Of a DNA stretch of 64,000 bases, positions 11,931 to 23,553 are shown in pieces. Source of the DNA: Phoronis australis (lineage: Eukaryota; Phoronida; Phoronidae); assembly GCA_002633005.1 (NCBI GenBank), contig NMRA01000266.1, positions 74,544 to 138,543 of the forward strand, in the 5' to 3' direction. Under the pieces are notes generated by a model. It worked only from the letters and a program-made list of their open reading frames with translations, did no database searches and was not told the origin of the DNA. How positions within the stretch are numbered: position 1 is the stretch's first letter; every line of letters starts with the position of its first letter. Made by a program: the position numbers and the translations under genes.

Positions 11931-14900
11931 TTTAATTTGTGCCGAAAACAATCAATCAGACGATTTATTTCTTTACTTGTGACTCCAGCCCATATACAAG
12001 TAAGAAAGTTAATAATAAAAGCATGCAATTAACAAACTGTTTGACACAGTACAAACTATTAAATTAGCTGTACACAATAAAAACTGACTGAAGCCACCTA
12101 AGTTCCTAACATTGCAAAACTTCATAGAAAAATAAAGGGGTCGCCATCAACCTCATTCACGTTACGACAAGCACATGTAATTAACTTCCTCGTAAAGTAG
12201 CGACCAACCCATCCGGTGCATCCACACATGTTTTGATGATCTCTGTAGTAAACAAGATTGCGTAATGGTCATTCACAGAAACATTGCCTCAAGACAGCTG
12301 ACCATTACCATATATGGCAAACAACAGAGTAGTTCAGATGATTGTTGTGAAAGTTTTTAGAGTTGTTTCCTGTTATTTTCCTGTAGAATATTGAATCATA
12401 AAGTTTAGTGCATGCAACCCACATATTTGTAACTTGTATATAAACCTGTTCACTTGTCTAATAAAGACAGTCCTCATCTTGCTACTGCCAGTTGCTTTAC
12501 TAGTGTAATTGAGTGTTCCACACTTAGTTACTGAATACAACCATCTCACTGACGGACCGAGGCTGTCCACAACACAACACAACGCTGCTACTAAGTCTAG
12601 TTATTCTCCACTATTCTACTACATAGTACCACCCTTATTGAATAGTAAGAAGAAGTTGTAAGGAACCAAGCAGCACCTATCCTATAACCAATACACAATC
12701 CGTAGTCGAAGGAACTTTAAATAAACACGCAACTCACCATTCCGATCACACCGCCATTTTAAATAAACACGAAGCCGGAAGTACAATTCATTGAAAAACC
12801 AGGTCTAGAACGACGACGGCGCGACAAGAGCAGTGCCTGTTACCAGTCTGCAAACGGGGATAAAATAATTGACACGAGACCTTAACTTTTATAAATACCA
12901 AAGTAGAGACAATAAGTACTGAAGCTGTTGACAAAATGCGGCAACTAAATTTTGACAAAAATTACTTTGCCGGCTCGGACCAGCTGCCGATGACCCAGTG
13001 CAAACCGATCGAGACCACTCCACTGGCAAAAGGCGAAGGCATGCAATTCCCTAGTCACAGTCTTGTGGCAACGACTGAATAATATAATAGTAAGGCCGTC
13101 TATGGCTGCGGGTGTTTTACTGCGTGTAATTAACTCTGGTTAACAAACAGCATAAACAGAACAACGAACATGCAATGCCAAAGTAATTGAGTATATATAT
13201 GTTGTACATTTATGATATCTCGGCGATAAAACTTGCGAATAACGAAATTATATTTAGACGGAAACCAAGATGCCGGCGGTTGTCTCCTGCGAGTTTAGCT
13301 AACGCCGGTAGGGGATGACTGCCAACAATGAACGACAGAATGCCATTTGGTTGCCGAAATAACTCCAATCATAAAACTTGCAACGTTGCCAAATGGTACA
13401 ATATAAGGATTAACGAGTTTACTTAAAAGGAACCATACCCACTCACACAGAAACATTCGTATAAGATGCTGACCCGGCGAAGCCGGAATGCTTGGCCTGC
13501 CGTGTTTGGACAATTGTGTTTCGCGGAGCAAGTTGAGCATATTAATTTGTTACCCGGACCACGAATGTGTGAAATTTGCGTGAGTAAAATACTTCGTCAC
13601 GCCCCTAACAGTGCAATATTTTCCGGTCGCAAAACGTTCAGCTCATTTACTACAATTCACTACACTGCCCCCGTTTGCATAGCAGAATTTTCATAATTAG
13701 ACAACTGAGTTACATATTGTCAACTTTTTTCAGGTTTTAAAACATAATTCCCTAACAATTAAGAATCAAAGCCAATTGGGCAAGTGATTATTTTCCTGGC
13801 GAAGACTCACGGCAAGTGCATGGGGCCGGGTACATTGTCTTGGTAGCAAAGTCAAGCTCGGGTGTGTGTTACTGCAATTGAGGTGTGAAGCTCACTGCTT
13901 TGAGATAAGACTTGTTTTTGCTTGTTGAAACATCGCCGTGTGAGGAATTTTTCTAGTTTACATTTTGAACGTCCAGTAAAGCCTGTGCGGAATAATTGCC
14001 AGGTACGCACTGCGCTCTCACTTCCGGGTTGTCACGCGGCAATTGCTCCGTCCAGGCTAGCACTTCCATCAGTTTCACGATGTGTCGATGACGATAAGAC
14101 AATTGGTGATCTAGAATGTTTTTCCTCCAATTTATTACCTAACCGGGCACTGTTGCTGAAATTTGACGTATCCTAGCGGTGAGTCAGATCTGAACTCACT
14201 AGTCGAGTGTTGGCTGCGGGAAATGCGACGTACTTCACAATCGTATCATTATTTATTAAATACCCTTCCTGCTACAGTGTTTTGCAGTCTTCGTCCAACC
14301 TCTTGTTTTTTGTGTCTGCTGTGTTGGAACGGAAATATTCCGGACTCTCTCCAAAATTTGCTAATGCGTCACACGAAAAACCGACTGCTTCCTTGAGACG
14401 CCAATCGGATTATTCCGCGATACAACATTGCCTATCACACTAACGCAGAGAGAGGGTTGGTCTTCTTCGTCTACAAATCCGTAAACTACAAAACTATTGA
14501 TAATAAAATTATACAATCAATGATTAATTGATGGATTGAACATTATGTCAACCACAGGAAGGTATATTAAGGGTTTTTCTATCTCTCACAATCACCGATG
14601 TCCCATGAATGGAAGACTTGTTTTAAGTCCTTTTCGGAACAATCGCAAGAAATCTCACAAATCAATAAAACAATTGTTAACCGCGGGGATTTCAATGCAA
14701 CAAATAGTACTTGGTACTTAGACGACATTGTCAACTAAGCCAGTCACGAATTATTCGATATTCTCTAACCAAATGACTGAATACAACTAATAACTGAGCC
14801 GAAACGTTTAAGGGAGTGTTAACATTCTTGCCTTGGCTTATGTACTACAAACAATCTCGGATTAATTGAATACAGTTCTATTAGACCTCCCATTGGTAGC

Positions 14901-15438
14901 TCAAACCACCACGTTATGGAAACAACATCCAGTATACGTGTAGTTCTAAAACCCTTTCGAACCGCTCTATCTACCACCCCCTCGACCCACAGCACCTTAA
15001 CCCAGTCTGCACCAGCTTGACTGCAAATTAAAAGAGTCTATTCGGCAAGTTTTAAAGCCAAAAACAGAAAAAAAAACAACGCGACTAAATCAAATCAATG
15101 ACCTACCGACGTTATAAATGTCATTCACGGCAGAGTGATTGGAGTATATTGGTTATGAGTATACAACAGATAGCAAATAATAAAAATGCGAAAGTATGTA
15201 CGTTCACGTTAACGTACTCTCTCCCTAAGTTTAGTAGAATTTGTTCATTGGTAGCCGCTCGCGGAAGTATTTCCGTAACAACGATTGCGCACTCACATTG
15301 CGCTATTTCAGATCACGTTCTCACGCCACTTCTTGTTTTTATCACCTGACTTGACTTGACTGAGCCAGAGCAGACTATTGTAGGTATGTCTTACGGGAAA
15401 GTCACTCAGTGACGTACATGTAATAAGAGTATGCAATA
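11931..15438. other. Long stretch without a supportable gene
   Basis: Several frames of 60-84 codons occur on both strands (for example plus 13922-14176 and minus 13295-13540). They overlap each other, carry no recognisable motif and have no consistent splice sites. I see no RNA gene. Parts at 13.3-14.4 kb are more G+C-rich and could be old transposon sequence. Confidence 0.4.
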
Positions 15439-17109
15439 TTTAAAGGAGCATGCCACCCAAAAACAACCTAATTTGTATCAATTTAGATCGAGTAGTTCTA
15501 CTCCATAAGGACACGTATGGTTGCATTCCCTGACACCTGACGGCAGACAGAGGTGTTGAAATTATCCAATGACGTCATCGGTTTCACACGCAGTCTGTTC
15601 AGAATTTCACAACACGGGTTACTGGTGTCAGCTTATCGCTTGAAGTCATCATTTAACACCAATAAATCATCAAACTTCGATGTAAAACCCTTAAAAATAC
15701 ACCGAGTTCTTATAAAAGCGTGTTGTTTTATTTCGCTCTTACGGATTTATTGGTATTTGGACACACCGTGGCCTACAAAGTTCGGCAGGCCAATAAGGTC
15801 TGTAGCAGGAGTTTGGGGTCTGTTCGGAGATAATTTCGAAGTACTTTCCGTGACATACAGACAGGAGAACCTAGATCTGTGTTGTTTAGACTTTTTTTGA
15901 GTTCTAAACACAAAACGCTTGTTATCCTGGCCAGTGGCTCGGAGCCCGATCAGGCCCGTCGCGGCCGCAGGGCCGGATTGACTATCCCGGCCAGTGGCAT
16001 CACAAATGTAAACCAGCCAAAGTTCAGTGGAAACTAAACTTCCAGTCAAGAAAATACTATACTAGTGAGTCAAAGTAATATGCACGTGATTATGTTGGTG
16101 AATTAGCCACGAAACTGCAAATCTACTTAATCGTCGGGGGCCGCGAATTCAGGTTCCGCTTTGGCCACAGCACCGTCAGGGCAGAAGTTGTACATTGACA
16201 ATCATTATGTGAGTAACGTAAATGTAAATTAAGATTTGACCCTAACACCTGGCCGTGGGATGGAAATCGAGTTGTTTCACAACAGTTTCTGCCAGCAAAC
16301 ACTAAATTAGCATGAGGTCACACGGCCTCGGCCGGGTGTCCTGTCAACTAGTTTTATTGCAGCTAAAGCCGGTAACGCAGTGATTTATTCATTGCTGGAT
16401 TCTCAAATCATTTGCACTCACGAACACTCAAAAGGCATTGCAAGTTGCATCTAATGAGACTGACTTTGTTTCAGTTTCATATAAGTATTGGTTAGGGTGA
16501 GAATAATTCATTTTGAAACAGAACGCTCAGTAATAAACTCGAACATGGCAACCGTCGCAATCCCGACTTAAGACGAGCTAGAGCTCATCAGTCACGACTT
16601 TGCAGGTGGATCGTTTAGTTTTACAGGCTATCAAATCGAATAGGAATACAGTGATGAAGAAATACTACAGAGGCGCCGTGAACATGCTCAGACAACGGAA
16701 CGTATGGAGTTATTTGGTAGGCCGGCATTCGTCAGGCACTGTCGACGTCTGCAGGCCACTCACGGAGATGTTTCACGGTCTCATACTTGCTATTTACAGC
16801 GTACATTTAATTCTTCACTACCATGAGCCACTTCCTAAGCATTTCGGACTCTCGAGAAAGTAAAAAAAATGATATACCCGCTTTCCTCGCAGCTGCTTAG
16901 TTCGGACAAGCGGGAACGATGCACAGCAACATAACGACATTCACTCTGCATATGAACCATTGACGTCGCTAGCGTCGTTTGTCACCTTCCTCACAGCTTA
17001 GCGCGACACCTCTTGGCAAGGTATGGTCGACCGTATGCGAGGCGATGTGGATATAGAACAATTAAGACGGCAAAAAAGACTAATTAAATCCGGTCGCATT
17101 CTCTTTAAA
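15439..17109 (-). mobile_element. TTAA-flanked THAP-type DNA transposon, copy A (decayed)
   Basis: The left end is TTTAAAGGAGCATGCCACCC. The right end is GGTCGCATTCTCTTTAAA, its imperfect inverse, with TTAA at both junctions. Reading the minus strand from about 16880, the decayed frame holds MLRKWLMVVKN, the 'P..p.lr..W..a..R' part of a THAP zinc-finger domain. It is interrupted by stops and deletions. The whole 1.67 kb aligns inverted with 54103-55739. TTAA target sites plus a THAP domain fit the Kolobok superfamily. The rest of a transposase is absent, so it is non-autonomous. The superfamily call is inference. Confidence 0.7.
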
Positions 17110-18595
17110 ACATCTCTAAAACACCGCTATTGCCACAGGTCGTGGGCCGAGGGGGTTGTGGGTCGCGATGTCTAGGAGTTATGGCTCGATTGGGTGGTAG
17201 GTAGAAGGGGTCAAGGGGTGTGGGGTCGAGTGGTCGAAGGGGTTTTAGAACTAACTGTATCCCAGCATTCAAACTCAACTGCGCACCTGGAGAACCCGAC
17301 ATTATAAAAATGGTTTGTAATTACAACCTCATTAGCACGGAGGAAATGCACAACGCTAAACCACATTTTACTGGATTTAAGTACGAAACAAAACTGACAT
17401 AAATGACGCAGTCTCGTCAATGACACAGTCACCATACATCATGTTAGATGAAAATATCCCACATTACGGCGTTTTCCCGTTGCTCCCAACTTGTTCGATT
17501 TTGTAGCCCAACAACAAGTTGGGAAGAACACCACTGTAGACAATAACTTACTCGACTGATTAACTCCATTCTGGCATTTATGGATGGATGGTCAGCTCTC
17601 TTTTGTTTGATAATTGCTCTAATCTCAGGTAAGATCATACATGTATCTGCCCTGACTGCCTGTGCTGCTAAAACGAAAGTTAAGTTATAACATATTTGAA
17701 CGTGAAATTCTCGTCAAACGGTGATCATGTTTATTGTTTAGAAACACCAAAATTGCAGAACTAAAACAGAAGTTACGACAATATATTCTTTCCGAATGTA
17801 GCAATTCGCTCTCATAATTTGACTGTCTTCACACGCGGTTTTTAATAAGCCTGGTAGATAATTGGCCCGCCTGCTGTCAAACCAGACAGAAGACTGTGCT
17901 TGGCAGTTAACAGAGAAGGTAGATGTTATTACACGCTCACCACCATGTACGTCTGGTAAAGTTGCTGAACAGAAAAACGCCGTGAAATCAATAAAAAACA
18001 AGAACAAACCGTGATTTAACAACAAGATAAATTGTACCATCGCCGGTGCACGCGTACGCATGCGCTGTAAGTGCCTATAATAAACACAGTCTCCATGAAA
18101 TTTACATCAGTTCTCATCCATTTTCCTTAAGGTCATTACATTGATCGTTGTAATGATTTTCAGGCTTAAATCCTAAGACAAAAGGCAATGTCTTCTTAAT
18201 CGAAATTTTACTTTGACTCGGCAGTTTTCAAGTTAGATTTTGACAACAAACGTCTTTTGCTTAGGCCATTTTGTTAAGAATGAGTCATTTTGATTTATTC
18301 TTCTGGTAAACCACATGGGCAAAATCCAGTCCCAGTTAAAAAAAATTGTCCCCAATTTTGATATAGGAAGCTCCTCACTAATCCCGCAAAGTTTGGCATG
18401 AATAGTTCTGTAAAGGACCTATCTAAAGAAGCAAACAAGTGGACGCTATTTAATAATACAAATATTTCCACATGAAGGCGACTTAAAGCGGGGTCTCACA
18501 TACATGTATTTATGATGAGAACACTGCTTCTGAGGATGAAAAATTAGTTTTCGCTGATGTCATATTAAAGAAAATAAGAGATCGCATCAAGTTAG
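17110..18595. other. Mostly empty; one possible small secreted ORF on minus strand
   Basis: Minus 17738-18037 reads MVQFILLLNHGLFLFFIDFT and continues for about 80 residues, including NCQ, TACED and NCYIR. It has a hydrophobic N-terminus resembling a signal peptide and a few cysteines. There is no homologue I recognise and no flanking support, so I leave it as a candidate only. The rest shows nothing. Confidence 0.25.
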
Positions 18596-18797
18596 AGAGT
18601 GCGCACCACTGTGCCTCGGGGCTGATGGTACTGCAAAGATTCACCTGTGTTTGGGTGAATAAAGTCAAGAGCTGAAGGGTCAAAATTTCCAGCGTCCGGT
18701 GGAAGTTGAAATTGGTAACAAGACGAAAGAAATTAATGTTTGCCGGAGTAGCCGTAGAGTTTAATGTGACTTTTAGTTAGTTTTCTTTAAACCTTTA

Positions 18798-19100
18798 ATG
18801 GATAGAGTGCAGTTTTGCCGTTTAAAAACTATACCCGTTATGAAATATCTGACTATCGAAGCATTTAATAATTATTGTAGGGTCGCTGACACTAATGCTG
18901 CTGCTGCTGGTGGTAATAATCCTCAATGGGATACTTGGCAAAATGATTGGAATAAAAATGATCGATGGGAGAGAGCTCAAGAAGAAGACGACTTGAAGAA
19001 GAAGAAAAGGTCAGTTCAATTTTGTGGACACAAACGATTTATCACACGAAATTATTATGTCCCGCGACGGTTCATTTGGAGGGTGCACCCCGAAATCTGA
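18798..19100 (+). CDS. Unknown charged ORF, intact copy
   Basis: A 100-codon frame starting MDRVQFCRLK. It contains MKYLTIEAFNNYCRVADTNA, a WDTWQNDWNKNDRW segment, an acidic-then-basic stretch (EEDDLKKKKR), and FCGHKRFITRNYYVPRRF before ending HPEI-stop. It is W/N/K-rich with no signal peptide or membrane segment. I recognise no family. A related frame lies at about 19908-20188. Conservation of the reading frame apart from one stop suggests it was once coding, perhaps an exon of a larger gene or part of a mobile element. An alternative splice donor (AAAAG then GTCAGT, about 19009) would truncate it. Confidence 0.3.
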   Translation: MDRVQFCRLKTIPVMKYLTIEAFNNYCRVADTNAAAAGGNNPQWDTWQNDWNKNDRWERAQEEDDLKKKKRSVQFCGHKRFITRNYYVPRRFIWRVHPEI

Positions 19101-19907
19101 AAAGAGAGCACACTTCTTAAGATTCTCAGTAGGCTTAGTCATGGCCAGTGGTGATAAGTACACCCTTTAAAATAAAAGAAACATTAATCCCTGGATATAC
19201 AGAAAGGTGCGTTAGCATGCTAAGTTCCCTTCAACACCTTTGACAGCAATGCTAACGATTTTCGTTTCTTTTACGAATGTCAAGAAATTTTGTGTCATGT
19301 AAGAGAAACAGTCATATGATTTGAATTTTAACAGTTTAGCGTACAATTTTGTTACGCTTCTTTACTAAACCATTTAGTGTTGTGTGCAGACGAGAGTTGA
19401 TTGTATTGCATAATGCGTTGAAAAATTTGCTATAATACATTTTCAGAGTACCATTACATGGGTTTGAAAAAAAATGCAAGCTGTTTGAAACTCTTCATTG
19501 TTTACAAAATAGTTTGGATTAAAATATCGCCCTGGGCAAAGTGTTGGCCTATTTAGCAGATAGTATTTTTGCGAGTAAATCTCTAAATTTACTGACTGAT
19601 TGAATATGACTGACTAAAGCAGAACAGCAGGAAGGTGAACAGTGTTTAGGTGTATAGAACATAATTTTACATCATCTGCTCCAAAATATCACATACTTTC
19701 CGTCGCCACCACTTTGACCTCAACTTGTTTTCAAAATATTCGCTCCTCTCACTCGCCATGTGAGTGTGGAATTTACTGTTTGGGGGCTAAACTACTTATT
19801 TCAACAAAATTTCATGATGGAGGGTAACTTTTAGAGCAGTACATGTATTAAGCAGTTGTGGAAGTGGTTCGGCCTTAACAGGTCATTTACTTCACGGGAA
19901 TGCCAAA

Positions 19908-20188
19908 AAAGTGTGCGGTTTTACCAGTTATGAAATATGTGACCATCGAAGCATTTACTAATCATTGTAGTGTCGCTGACACTAATGCTGCTGATGGAGG
20001 TGGTGATAATCCTCAATGGGAAACTTAGAAAAGTGATTGGAATAAAAAGGATCCATGGGAGAGAGATCAAAAAGAAGACGAATTGAAGAAGAAGAGGTCA
20101 GTTAAATTTTGTGGACACCGACGATATATCACACGGAATTATTATGACCCGCGACGGTTGTTGTGTAGGGTGCACCCGGAAATCTGAA
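19908..20188 (+). pseudogene. Broken copy of the unknown charged ORF
   Basis: This is homologous to 18798-19100, with VMKYVTIEAFTNHCSVADTN near the start and RSVKFCGHRRYITRNYYDPR near the end, closing HPEI-stop at the same place. A TAG replaces the Trp codon in the middle (sequence ACTTAGAAAAG, about 20023) and the N-terminal start region is not retained. The two copies differ at many amino-acid positions, so the duplication is not recent. Confidence 0.4.
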
Positions 20189-21260
20189 AGGAGAGCATTA
20201 TTCTTATGCTTCTCAATAGGCCTAGTCATGGTCAACTAAGATTAGTACATCCTTTAAAAACATTAATCCCTGGAAATACAGAAAAGTGCGTTAAAATGTT
20301 ACGTTTCCTTCGACACTTTTGGCCGCAATGCTAACGATTTTCGTTTTCTTCTACGAAAGGCAATACATACTCTGCTACATTCGAGAAACGTTCTTATGAT
20401 TTGCATTTGACAACTTTTGAGTACAATTTTATTATGTTATTTGTAATCGCTATTATTTCTAAAGCATTTGGTGCTGTGTGCAGACGACAGTTGACTGTAC
20501 TGTTTACGAATCCCTGGGTATCAAGATTCTGCCAAGTTGTTCCGTTTAAATTTACAATGGGAAGGGGACCAACCACCTTCTCCTATGGATACCTTGGTAC
20601 CAGCCATACTGTGCCACAGGGCTGATGGTGCTGTAATGACTCTTCTTTGGGTGACTCAAGTCAAGAGCCGGGGGGACACACATTTGTAGCATCAGGTGGA
20701 AATTGAAACTGGTGATGAGGGAAAAGAAATTAATGGTTCCCATAGTTGGCGTAGAGTTGTGATATGGCTTGTATCTAGGGTCTAACGACCTTCGTTTTCT
20801 TTCATGAAAGTTTAGACATACGTACATGTATCGTGTCACTTACCAGCAACATTCAAACGAGTTGCCTTTGAACAGGTTTGCCTATAACTTTTGTTACGTT
20901 ATTTTTAATCGATGTTGTTTCTAAACCATTTTGTGCTGGTTGACGATAGATGCATCTATTGTTGTATAATACGTTGAAAGTTTTGTTATCGAAGTTTAAC
21001 ATTAAGTTTTGATTTGCAGGAAAACATAATATGGGTTGGAGACGAAACAGCAAGCTGCTTGAAATTCAATATTGCTTCCAAGATATTTTGGATTAAAATA
21101 TCTCATCTGGCAAAGTGTTTGATTATTGATTTTGACATTAAAATAGTATGCAGGTAGAGCAATAAATTAACGTTCAATGCAGACCAGCAGGAAGATGAAC
21201 AAAGTTTTTTGGGTGGAGAACATAATTTTGATGCCTCCCTTCAAAAATGTCTGACTCCTT

Positions 21261-22623
21261 GCCAGAGCCACCCCTTCTCCCTCCCCCACCATGATGTTAG
21301 CAGAGTGGCCCCTCTCACCCGCCACAACGTTGCGGACTTTGCTGTTCGGAGGGCCAAACCCCGTGTTTTAACAAAAATTCACGTTAAGGTTATTCCCAAC
21401 TTTATTCACGAAAAATTCCATTTTTTACAATATTTCACTTGTGTATAGTAATATACCTTATCTTCATTCTCGGGTAACTACAAATACAAAATATATACTG
21501 CGTAGCGAGAAAAAAAACATTTAACAGAACCACGTCGGAACCGCAAAACCGCGTGGATATTTGTTTACTACTTATCCGAGGTCAAAGGTTAAAGGGCTTT
21601 CAATCAAACCAAATTTCCCGCCAGGTACAGAACAGCTTCGTATACCCTCAGTTCTTTCATTCAAAAAATCGCCACAACATTGAGTAAACGAGGTGTACTT
21701 ATGGTAGAGTGGTGCCGGGGAAAACAAAGTCAAAACGTAGGGAGATGTGCGTCTACATGCAAACGACCGTTGGCGACTGTCGCGTCAGGCCTCTGTGGTC
21801 ATGAACACAGCAAATTGTGAAAAGGGATAAATACTCACCCTATATCCTTCATTCAATTAATAAATTAACATTTCAATGTTTCGTCCGAATTGTTTAACAT
21901 CTTCATGAAGCCAAATACTTGCTTTATTTAAAAATTAGAAACAAATAACTATCTTATGCATCAGTATTTTTTCATTCTGCATTGCAAGAAAGCCATTTTC
22001 GGTCCATTGCGTGGTATACCCCCAAAATAGAGGCTGATTGAATTCTCCCTCTTAAACATGGTAAAATAAGATTGGACTTTACTGTTTTGTTCATCATCCC
22101 AAGGGTAACTCAGTAAAATGCATACATGTAGTATGGTTCAAATCCGCGACATTGGGTTTATCACCCCTCTGGGAATTTTTGCAAGCCATTATGTCTCGAT
22201 CAGCTTGGAGAATATAGTTAGATGAATTACAATTGCTGAGAACTATCCGTATCTTAAAGAGAGTGAAGTGCTGAACACTGCAGTGACAAAGGGACATGTT
22301 AACGGAAATTTTTATTTTTATTATGAAATATACCGCCTTTGTATATGCTGCATTAATTTCGTTCATCACAATCTAAAATTTCATGTAAAAACTACTTACA
22401 AAGCCTGCTATTCCGGCAAGCATGACTCACGCTTTGTGCGATTAGTCTATGGCTGCGGAACAAGTACCCCACACTACGAGCCACGTTTCTTGGTAAATGC
22501 ATGAATTATTTTACCACACATTCAAAATAGCTGACAGGACAAGACCCAGCAATCACGTAGGCATTTATAAATATACCATGCGGAAGAGCAGGATGGAGCT
22601 CACTAATTGCTTCGCGACAAGAA
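21261..22623. other. Intergenic, no gene seen
   Basis: Only short overlapping frames (up to 91 codons) without motifs or paired splice sites. No repeat family was recognised. Confidence 0.45.
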
Positions 22624-22739
22624 ACGTCTAGTCCAAATCACGTGTTCTCGTTTAAATAATATGACTATATCCCACGAAATGTCTCGAAGTCCTAATTTTT
22701 AGCGAGGTCGTAGCGTAAATCATAGCCTTACTGAACTGT
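22624..22739. mobile_element. MITE copy 2 (5'-truncated)
   Basis: This shares the internal and right-hand part of the CGTTCAGTAACGCTAGGACC family: CACGTGTTCT, then TTTTTAGCGAGGTC and CCTTACTGAAC at the right edge. The left inverted end is missing or unrecognisable. Confidence 0.65.
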
Positions 22740-22748
22740 ATTGAGTCA

Positions 22749-23139
22749 GGGCCCGGTCTCCAATCTTTTTACTCGAAATGGAACTCGAAATTAGGTTTGG
22801 TATTTTCTACTCTACTTATGGGCGAACTCAAGATAAGTGTCTATTATTCTATGCTCGAGTACAAAATAACTTACGTAGATAATTTATTGCCCTTAGTTCA
22901 CAGTTTGTAAACCCAATACTAAAGCAATAAGTTCGAGTTTTCACTCGAGTTTGTAGCACGAATATTCATTTGTAAGGGTCGTCAAGGGCAAACTTGAACT
23001 AGAAACTCCTATGCATAAACTATAATGAATTCGAGCACAGTCTGATAACCAATTATCTTAAGTTCGCACAAAAGGAGCAGAGAAATTGTCAAAAATAGTT
23101 TTGAGTTCGTTTCGAGTACAAAGATTAGAGACCGGGCCC
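22749..23139. mobile_element. Foldback/MITE element with ~30-bp inverted ends
   Basis: The left end is GGGCCCGGTCTCCAATCTTT, running on to ACTCGAAA. The right end is TTTCGAGTACAAAGATTAGA followed by GACCGGGCCC, its near-perfect inverse. The 390-bp interior has several short inverted CGAG words and no coding capacity. It sits about 80 bp downstream of the stop codon of gene A, so it may lie in that gene's 3' untranslated region. No second copy was noticed in the window. Confidence 0.85.
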
Positions 23140-23221
23140 AGGTTTCATAAACCACAGCCTCAGGTTAGGCACGCGTCACAGTCATAAACTGTTTCTCATT
23201 GCATGGCAAATGATTGACATC

Positions 23222-23553
23222 TCACAAGTAGTAGAAGTAACAAATCGCGGGTTTCTTGTCAAAGAATACTATTTTTCCACATCTCTCCATTTGTCCACAT
23301 ATCTGTCCACATTCGCCCAAGGTCTTCCCTTGTCGCTTCAATAACAACTTCTCATTTTTGGTAGTGTCGTAACCGTGAAAGACAAGATCTCCGCAGATGT
23401 TTGTGGATTCCACTGATTTTATATACACTCTTCCCATTGTAACAGATGGCGCTGTAACTTGCGTTGCAAGGGTATTTCCGTCAGTACTAACATCCGCTCT
23501 ATTGCTTGTGACACTGGCGTCTCTTGTATCGGAGCCGGTGGTTGAAATCAAGT
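23222..23553 (-). CDS. Gene A exon 4: PAN/apple-like domain
   Basis: The acceptor TTCCTTAG precedes 23553; the exon enters at phase 1 and ends at a TGA stop. It has a Thr/Ser-rich linker, then YIKSVEST, CGDLVFHGY, and the cysteine block GECGQICGQMERCGKIVFFD. It is homologous to gene B exon 4: 40 of the last 70 residues are identical by eye, and all five cysteines are kept. Confidence 0.8.

Larger units (their letters stand above)
18600..21260 (+). repeat. Locally multiplied ~1.1-kb unit with an unknown ORF
   Basis: Four blocks recur in the same order. Block a ('GGGCTGATGGT.CTG', about 18620 and 20623). Block b, the unknown ORF (18798-19100 and about 19908-20188). Block c ('AATGCTAACGATTTTCGTTT', about 19246 and 20328, with a diverged copy ending near 21110). 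Block d ('GCAGGAAG.TGAACA', about 19627 and 21187). Together they make one nearly complete unit and two partial ones. This is a local amplification of a unit whose origin is unknown. Confidence 0.75.

Noticed and set aside
15553-15900. 115-codon plus frame, with a similar frame on minus at 55408-55626
   Set aside because: Similarity is explained by the two transposon copies. The frame is on the strand opposite to the THAP domain and has no known motif.
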